From: Anoxynatronum sp033549305
GTDB taxonomy: Bacteria > Bacillota > Clostridia > Peptostreptococcales > Tindalliaceae
DNA length: 12,586 bases
Reading direction: 5' to 3'
NCBI GenBank assembly: GCA_033549305.1
Contig: JAWSUV010000076.1
Coordinates: forward strand, 1-12,586
The notes below the pieces were generated by a model. The model was not told the origin of the DNA. It saw only the letters and a program-made list of their open reading frames with translations, and did not search any database. Positions 8,107 to 12,586 of this stretch are shown one piece after another. The translations under genes were made by a program, and so were the position numbers. Every line of letters begins with the position of its first letter. Positions within the stretch are counted from its first letter, which is position 1.

Positions 8107-8925
8107 ATGCGGAAATCAATCCTGATTGATACATCCAAATGCATGGGTTGCCGTGCCTGTCAGGTAGCCTGCAAACAATGGAATCAGCTGCCGGCGGATG
8201 AAACTGCCTTTACCGGAACCTACGAAAATCCGCCCAGAGTGTCACCAACCACCTGGACGCGCATCACTTTTCAGGAGGAAGAGACGGAGAAAGGGGTTAA
8301 ATGGTATTTCGGCAACCAGCGGTGTATGCACTGCACTGATGCCGCCTGTGAGATTGTCTGTCCGGTGGGGGCGATTAATCACACAGACGCAGGAACGGTG
8401 GAGATTGACTTTAATAAATGCATTGGCTGCAACTATTGTGCGGCAAACTGTCCCTTTAAGGTGATCAGCTTTGACAGAAAAACGGATCTTCCGACAAAAT
8501 GCACCTTTTGCTACGACCGGTTGGCCAACGGGTATCAGCCTGCCTGTTCCAACGCCTGCCCCACGGGTGCCATTACCTTTGGTGACAGGGGAGATCTCAT
8601 TAATCAGGGAAGCCGACGGGTGATGACATTGCAGCAAAATGGCAATTCGAAAGCAACTCTCTACGGACTGGATGAACTGTCAGGAACCGGGATGATGTTT
8701 ATTCTTGAGGACATACCTTCCCACTACTATCTGCCTGACAGCCCAGTAGTCTCTTTGCAGGCACGGCTTTGGAGCCTGCTGTTCAGACCTTTGCGAATCT
8801 TTGTGGTTCTGGCCATGGGCCTGGGTCTTTGGTCAAATTATAATAAGAGCCGAAGTATCAAGGATGCGGTACAGCTTAAGCAGATGCGCGAAGGAGATGC
8901 AGATCAAGGAGCAGCTAAACAATAA
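8107..8925 (+). CDS. fdnH: Formate dehydrogenase iron-sulfur (beta) subunit with C-terminal membrane anchor
   Basis: This 272-residue ferredoxin-like subunit carries electrons from the molybdenum centre to the membrane. It has 16 cysteines for four 4Fe-4S clusters: C12/15/18/22, C73/76/81/85, C105/108/111/115 and C132/135/147/151. One hydrophobic segment (about 228-243, RIFVVLAMGLGL) precedes a basic tail. As in FdnH of E. coli, this anchor would place the clusters outside and the C-terminus inside. It lacks its own signal peptide, so it is probably exported bound to the Tat substrate FdnG. The gene starts 3 nt after the fdnG stop, with AAAGGTGG in the end of fdnG as ribosome binding site. 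In FdnGHI operons the next gene encodes cytochrome b; here it is an RnfC homologue, the unusual feature of this operon. Confidence 0.93.
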   Translation: MRKSILIDTSKCMGCRACQVACKQWNQLPADETAFTGTYENPPRVSPTTWTRITFQEEETEKGVKWYFGNQRCMHCTDAACEIVCPVGAINHTDAGTVEIDFNKCIGCNYCAANCPFKVISFDRKTDLPTKCTFCYDRLANGYQPACSNACPTGAITFGDRGDLINQGSRRVMTLQQNGNSKATLYGLDELSGTGMMFILEDIPSHYYLPDSPVVSLQARLWSLLFRPLRIFVVLAMGLGLWSNYNKSRSIKDAVQLKQMREGDADQGAAKQ

Positions 8926-8937
8926 GGAGGTGATCCT

Positions 8938-10263
8938 GTGCAGATCAAGACGTTTAAGGGAGGAGCCCACATCCCCCATTACAAGGAATATACGGAGCAT
9001 AAAAAGATCCAACCTCTTTCACTGCCGGAATATGTGTACATTCCGCTGCTGCAGCACTGGGGCGTTGCCAATCAGGCCATCGTAAAACCTGGAGACCGTG
9101 TCACCGTTGGACAAAAGATCGGCGACAGCAGCGAATACTTCAGCGCACCCGTCCACTCCAGCGTCAACGGTGTGGTGGAAGCCATCGATATGTTTCCCTG
9201 TTATGAGGGTGGTGAGCGGTTGACTGTAAAAATCAGAGCAGAAGGAAGTGATCAGTCCTTTGTTCCCAGTGTTCAGCGTAATCCGGATGAAATGACGCCG
9301 GATGAACTGAGGTTACACATCAGGGAAGCGGGTCTGGTAGGAATGGGGGGAGCGGCTTTTCCAACACATGCCAATATCAATCCGCGATCTCCCGTTGATA
9401 CCCTCCTGGTGAACGGCGCGGAATGTGAACCATTCCTCACCTGCGATCATCGGATCATGCTGGAACGTGCGGACGATCTGGTGGCCGGCATCAGGATCAT
9501 GATGCGGTGCATTGGCGCAACACGCTGCTTTATTGGGATCGAAGTGAATAAGCCGGATGCTATTGAAACTTTGACTCAAAAAACGGAATCAATTGAGGAT
9601 ATCACCATTGTCCCCCTGGAAGTGAAATATCCGCAGGGGTATAAGTCACATTTGATCAAGGCGGTCACAGGAAGAGATGTTCCCCGGGGAGCACGTTCAG
9701 CTGATCTGGGGTGTGTGGTGCGTAATGTGGGGACGACTGTCGCCGGATACGATGCAGTGGTTTATGGGAAACCGTTGATTGAGCGTGTGGTCACAGTCAG
9801 CGGACCGAAAATTAGCAAGCCAGGCAACTACATGATCCGCATCGGAACACCCATCGAATTTGTGCTGGATCAATGTGGCGTTACTGAATTAGAAGGCCAT
9901 AAAGTCATCCTTGGGGGTCCTATGACCGGAATTGCCCAAAGCACCCTTGAAACAGCCATTGTTAAGAGTACTACCGGTGTGCTGGTACTGCCACCGGAGA
10001 TGGCTGTTGAGGAAGTCGCCTATACTGACTGTGTCAGATGCGGCAAGTGTGTGGAGCACTGTCCCATGCTGCTTTATCCCAATCAACTGAGTATCTATGC
10101 CGAAGCCGGGATGTTGAACGAATTAATGGAATGGAATGCGCTGGACTGTATGGATTGCGGGATCTGTTCCTATATCTGTCCGGGACATCGTCCCATCGCA
10201 GATATGATCCGGCGTATTCAGCCGGAACTGAAGAAGAAACAGCGGAGTCGGAAAACCGGTTAA
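8938..10263 (+). CDS. rnfC: RnfC-like electron transport subunit
   Basis: RnfC is the cytoplasmic, membrane-associated NADH/FMN subunit of the Rnf ferredoxin:NAD+ oxidoreductase, related to NqrA and NuoF. This 441-residue copy starts with the typical GGAHIPHYKEYTE. It has a glycine-rich GMGGAAFPTH at 135-144 (NADH/FMN region), NGAECEPFLTCDHR at 159-172, KYPQGYKSHLIKAVTGRDVP at 230-249, and two 4Fe-4S motifs, C365/368/371/375 and C404/407/410/414. It lacks the long Ala/Lys-rich tail of proteobacterial RnfC and ends in a short basic tail. The GTG start at 8938 follows AAGGAGGTGAT (8924-8934), an exact complement of the 16S anti-Shine-Dalgarno, 12 nt after the fdnH stop. No RnfB, G, A or E gene accompanies it. 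The retained NADH-type motifs suggest it still uses a nicotinamide or flavin substrate. NqrA-like quinone binding is the alternative. Confidence 0.9.
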   Translation: MQIKTFKGGAHIPHYKEYTEHKKIQPLSLPEYVYIPLLQHWGVANQAIVKPGDRVTVGQKIGDSSEYFSAPVHSSVNGVVEAIDMFPCYEGGERLTVKIRAEGSDQSFVPSVQRNPDEMTPDELRLHIREAGLVGMGGAAFPTHANINPRSPVDTLLVNGAECEPFLTCDHRIMLERADDLVAGIRIMMRCIGATRCFIGIEVNKPDAIETLTQKTESIEDITIVPLEVKYPQGYKSHLIKAVTGRDVPRGARSADLGCVVRNVGTTVAGYDAVVYGKPLIERVVTVSGPKISKPGNYMIRIGTPIEFVLDQCGVTELEGHKVILGGPMTGIAQSTLETAIVKSTTGVLVLPPEMAVEEVAYTDCVRCGKCVEHCPMLLYPNQLSIYAEAGMLNELMEWNALDCMDCGICSYICPGHRPIADMIRRIQPELKKKQRSRKTG

Positions 10264-10278
10264 GAAAGGAGGATCACG

Positions 10279-11256
10279 ATGAGTGAGCAACTGCTGGTTT
10301 CATCTGCTCCGCATTTAAAGTCTGGTGAAACCGTTGGAAAAGCAATGAAAGATACGATGTTGGCGTTGCTGCCGGTAACGCTGGTTGCCGTTTATTTTTT
10401 CAGGCTGTATGCCGTTTTTTTCATTGCTGTCTGTATGGGAACGGCAGCCTTAACAGAGGTGATTTTTAGAAGGATTAAGAATCAACCCCATAGCCTGTCG
10501 GATGGAAGTGCACTGTTAACAGGCCTGTTTGTCGCCTTGTGCTATTCAGCAACGACCGCTTGGTGGAAAGGGGCGCTGGCGACTGTCATTGCTGTGGGAA
10601 TTGCCAAGGAATTAATGGGAGGATTGGGATGGAACCGCTTTAACCCAGCACTCTTTGGCCGGGTGTCGATGATCCTGTTGGGGCCATGGTTTGTCAATAT
10701 TGGAACAGAATTCATGCGCTGGAATGTCAACTTTGGTCCGGTGGACGTCATGACTCATGCAACACCGTTGGCAATGCTCCACCAGGGGCTGCAGATGCCA
10801 CCGGTCACCAGCCTGTTTATGGGCTTTCCGGGAGGAGCTATGGGAGAAGTGTCACCATTGGCACTGTTAATTGGTGGAGGCTATTTACTCTATCGGAGAC
10901 ATATTAACTGGCGGATTCCCGTTTCGATCCTGGCGACAGTCTTTATCCTTGCCGGGCTGACCGGCCAGAATCCGTTCCTGCATATGGTGACAGGGGGTCT
11001 CATGCTGGGGGCATTCTTTATGGCGACGGACTGGGTAACCAGCCCGATTACCCAGAAAGGGAAAATTATTTTTGGAATTGCCATTGGCGTTCTGATTGTT
11101 GTATTCAGAATCGGCCTTGCACCAACTGAAGGGGTCGCTTTCTCCATTCTTATCATGAATGCGTTTGTTCCGCGCATCGAAAGAATGACGAAACGCATTC
11201 CTTTCAGTGAGCCAAAAATGAGAGCGATTCAAGAGATTGCTGCTGAAAAATATTAG
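10279..11256 (+). CDS. rnfD: RnfD-like integral membrane flavoprotein subunit
   Basis: RnfD/NqrB is a polytopic membrane subunit carrying covalent FMN and transferring electrons across the membrane in Rnf and Na+-NQR complexes. This 325-residue copy appears to have about nine or ten hydrophobic segments. It has the family signature GGLGWNRFNPALFGR at 114-128. MTHATPLAML at 158-167 corresponds to the FMN-attachment motif, with Thr162 the likely phosphoester-linked residue. AAAGGAGG at 10265-10272 lies 6 nt before the ATG, 15 nt after rnfC. A terminator follows within 25 nt of the stop, so the operon ends here without rnfG, rnfE, rnfA or rnfB. With no FdnI in the operon, this protein is the best candidate for the membrane partner of FdnGH. 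It is inferred, not shown, that it accepts electrons from the FdnH clusters. Confidence 0.9.
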   Translation: MSEQLLVSSAPHLKSGETVGKAMKDTMLALLPVTLVAVYFFRLYAVFFIAVCMGTAALTEVIFRRIKNQPHSLSDGSALLTGLFVALCYSATTAWWKGALATVIAVGIAKELMGGLGWNRFNPALFGRVSMILLGPWFVNIGTEFMRWNVNFGPVDVMTHATPLAMLHQGLQMPPVTSLFMGFPGGAMGEVSPLALLIGGGYLLYRRHINWRIPVSILATVFILAGLTGQNPFLHMVTGGLMLGAFFMATDWVTSPITQKGKIIFGIAIGVLIVVFRIGLAPTEGVAFSILIMNAFVPRIERMTKRIPFSEPKMRAIQEIAAEKY

Positions 11257-11279
11257 CAATCACACGAAGGAATGAGTTC

Positions 11280-11320
11280 AACAGGCCTGTGCAGTTTGAT
11301 ATGCTGCAGGCCTGTTTGTT
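11280..11320 (+). terminator. Rho-independent terminator after rnfD
   Basis: AACAGGCCTG (11279-11288) pairs with CAGGCCTGTT (11307-11316). An inner CAG/CTG continues the stem past a two-base TG bulge, around a loop of about nine bases. TGTTAT follows, giving a short T-rich tail. It separates the formate dehydrogenase operon from dcd. Confidence 0.75.
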
Positions 11321-11338
11321 ATACGCGCATGATTTTGG

Positions 11339-11367
11339 TTGTTGCTTTATGGGATCTTTGGTAAAAT
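11339..11367 (+). promoter_or_regulatory. Candidate promoter for dcd
   Basis: TAAAAT at 11362-11367 has a TG one base upstream (TGGTAAAAT, extended -10), with TTGTTG at 11339-11344 as a weak -35 at 17 bp. It lies between the rnfD terminator and the dcd ribosome binding site, so dcd is probably transcribed independently. Confidence 0.55.
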
Positions 11368-11413
11368 GAAGGCATTCAATCTGAAACATCAACCAGCATA
11401 TGGAGGTGCCTTC

Positions 11414-11935
11414 ATGATCCTGTCGGGCAAGGAAATACATTCACGGCTTGGCAAAGATATTTTCATTGATCCATTTGATGAAAAACAACTGAATCCCAAC
11501 AGCTATAATCTTAAATTGCATCATGAACTGCTGACATATGATACACCTGTTCTGGATATGAAAAAACCAAACCCAACCCGTTCACTGATTATTGATGAAG
11601 ATGGGTTGGTGCTGGAGCCTGGGCGGCTTTATCTGGGAAGAATCAAAGAATACACGAAAACGTTTAATTTAGTTCCCATGCTGGAAGGACGCTCATCCAT
11701 TGGGCGGCTGGGGCTGTTCATTCATGTAACGGCCGGCTTTGGTGATGTTGGCTTTTGTGGATACTGGACGCTGGAAATATTTTGCATTCATCCCATCCGG
11801 ATTTATCCGGATGTGGAGATCTGCCAGATCTATTATCATACAATTTTAGGGGATCATGTGCCTTATAAAGAAGGAAAATACCAGAACAATTCAGGCATTC
11901 AGGCCAGTTTGCTGTATAAGGATTTTTTGAAATAG
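11414..11935 (+). CDS. dcd: dCTP deaminase
   Basis: This homotrimeric cytosolic enzyme of the dUTPase fold deaminates dCTP to dUTP as a step toward dTMP. Some members also hydrolyse the product to dUMP; which applies here is not clear from the sequence. The 173 residues match the family length. The N-terminus MILSGKEIHSRL, the GRSSIGRLGL motif at 92-101 and GFGDVGFCGYWTLEI at 108-122, with Glu121 as the expected catalytic residue, support the call. The ATG at 11414 is chosen because GGAGGTG (11402-11408) lies 5 nt upstream; the frame stays open upstream to an ATG at 11369, but that extension has no family similarity. It has its own promoter and no evident link to formate metabolism. Confidence 0.93.
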   Translation: MILSGKEIHSRLGKDIFIDPFDEKQLNPNSYNLKLHHELLTYDTPVLDMKKPNPTRSLIIDEDGLVLEPGRLYLGRIKEYTKTFNLVPMLEGRSSIGRLGLFIHVTAGFGDVGFCGYWTLEIFCIHPIRIYPDVEICQIYYHTILGDHVPYKEGKYQNNSGIQASLLYKDFLK

Positions 11936-12049
11936 GCCGGATCATCATAGCGGTCATATGGGACTGCAAGGCTGCACTGGTTGAAAGCGGAAGGACTTGG
12001 GTAATCATTTAATAAGATAATGATCAGGACAGATCAAGGAGGGCTTCAC

Positions 12050-12535
12050 ATGGCAGACGAACGCCGTGCAAAAGACATCATGACCCGCGATGTGATCACA
12101 GTCACAAAGGATCAAACGGTTAACCAGGTAATTGAAATCTTAATGGATAAAAATATCAGCGGACTCCCTGTAGTGGATGAGGATGGGAAAGTGATTGGCA
12201 TCGTGACAGAAGGCGATCTGATTTATCGAAGCAAGAAACTGGAAATTCCACGTTATTTTACGATTCTGGACAGTTATATTTTTCTGGATAATACCAAAAA
12301 GATGGAAGAACAGATTCGCAAAATGGTGGGTTATCGCGTGGAGGATATCATGACAAAGAATGTTGTTGTCGTCGATTCGGAAGAGACGGTGGAAGAAATT
12401 GCGACCATCATGACAAAAAAGAATGTCAACCGTGTTCCGGTGATCAAGGATGGGGTGTTGGCGGGTATTGTGACCCGCAGAGATATCATACGCGCCTATG
12501 CATCTGATCTCAAAGATTCTGAAAAACAATCCTAG
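12050..12535 (+). CDS. CBS-domain pair protein
   Basis: The 161-residue product is two CBS domains and little else. CBS1 (about residues 7-60) begins AKDIMTRDVITVTKDQTV and includes GLPVVDEDGKVIGIVTEGDL. CBS2 (about 97-150) begins VEDIMTKNVVVVDSEETV and includes RVPVIKDGVLAGIVTRRDII. A linker of roughly 35 residues separates them. Such pairs bind adenine nucleotides (AMP, ATP, SAM or dinucleotides) in a cleft between the domains and usually act as energy or ligand sensors. No DNA-binding, transporter or enzyme domain is attached, so the target is unknown. The ATG at 12050 is favoured because AAGGAGGG (12036-12043) lies 6 nt upstream; an ATG at 12020 would add ten residues without a ribosome binding site. 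Confidence 0.88.
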   Translation: MADERRAKDIMTRDVITVTKDQTVNQVIEILMDKNISGLPVVDEDGKVIGIVTEGDLIYRSKKLEIPRYFTILDSYIFLDNTKKMEEQIRKMVGYRVEDIMTKNVVVVDSEETVEEIATIMTKKNVNRVPVIKDGVLAGIVTRRDIIRAYASDLKDSEKQS

Positions 12536-12586
12536 CGTGAGTTTACAAGTTATTTCAGACACACCTGCTCTGTCTATGTAATTTCA

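Noticed and set aside
11339..11413. Upstream extension of dcd to the start of the open frame
   Set aside because: The extension covers the likely promoter and has no family similarity, whereas the ATG at 11414 has GGAGGTG and the conserved N-terminus.
12536..12586. Short AGACA/TGTCT inverted repeat after the CBS gene
   Set aside because: The arms are only 5 bp with no T tract, and the window ends too soon to judge.

Overview
The window looks like the chromosome of a Bacillota (Gram-positive) bacterium. The evidence is an AddA-type helicase-nuclease (the Bacillota counterpart of RecB), strong AGGAGG-type ribosome binding sites at nearly every gene, TTG and GTG starts, and sigma-A-like promoters. 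A Bacillales lineage seems most likely, but no gene here fixes the genus. All supported genes are on the + strand. I see no tRNA, rRNA, CRISPR array, transposase or phage gene.

Region 1 (1-3894): the 3' end of addA is followed after 14 nt by a threonine aldolase gene. A 92-residue protein of unknown function and a membrane-anchored protein resembling DUF6544 come next. A 14-bp-stem terminator at 3908-3939 closes the block.

Region 2 (3940-11320) is the centre of interest. A 264-nt AT-rich leader carries two candidate promoters, a 9-bp inverted repeat and an 8-bp direct repeat. It precedes five tightly spaced genes: fdhE (formate dehydrogenase maturation), a Tat-exported selenocysteine-containing formate dehydrogenase catalytic subunit (FdnG-like), its four-cluster ferredoxin subunit with a C-terminal membrane anchor (FdnH-like), an RnfC-like protein and an RnfD-like protein. 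The catalytic gene is interrupted by an in-frame UGA at codon 198. A textbook bacterial SECIS hairpin follows it, so 5104-8103 is one 999-residue selenoprotein and not two genes. The expected cytochrome b subunit (FdnI) is missing. So are RnfA, B, E and G. A terminator follows rnfD directly.

The gene order suggests a composite membrane complex. FdnGH would oxidise formate outside the cytoplasmic membrane. RnfD (predicted covalent FMN) and RnfC (FMN/NADH-type site and two 4Fe-4S clusters) would replace the haem b subunit as the route to quinone or to cytoplasmic NAD(H). This is inference from gene order and conserved motifs, but it is the strongest candidate here for a poorly described system.

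Region 3 (11321-12586): dcd (dCTP deaminase) with its own promoter, then a stand-alone two-CBS-domain protein. The last 51 bases show no gene.
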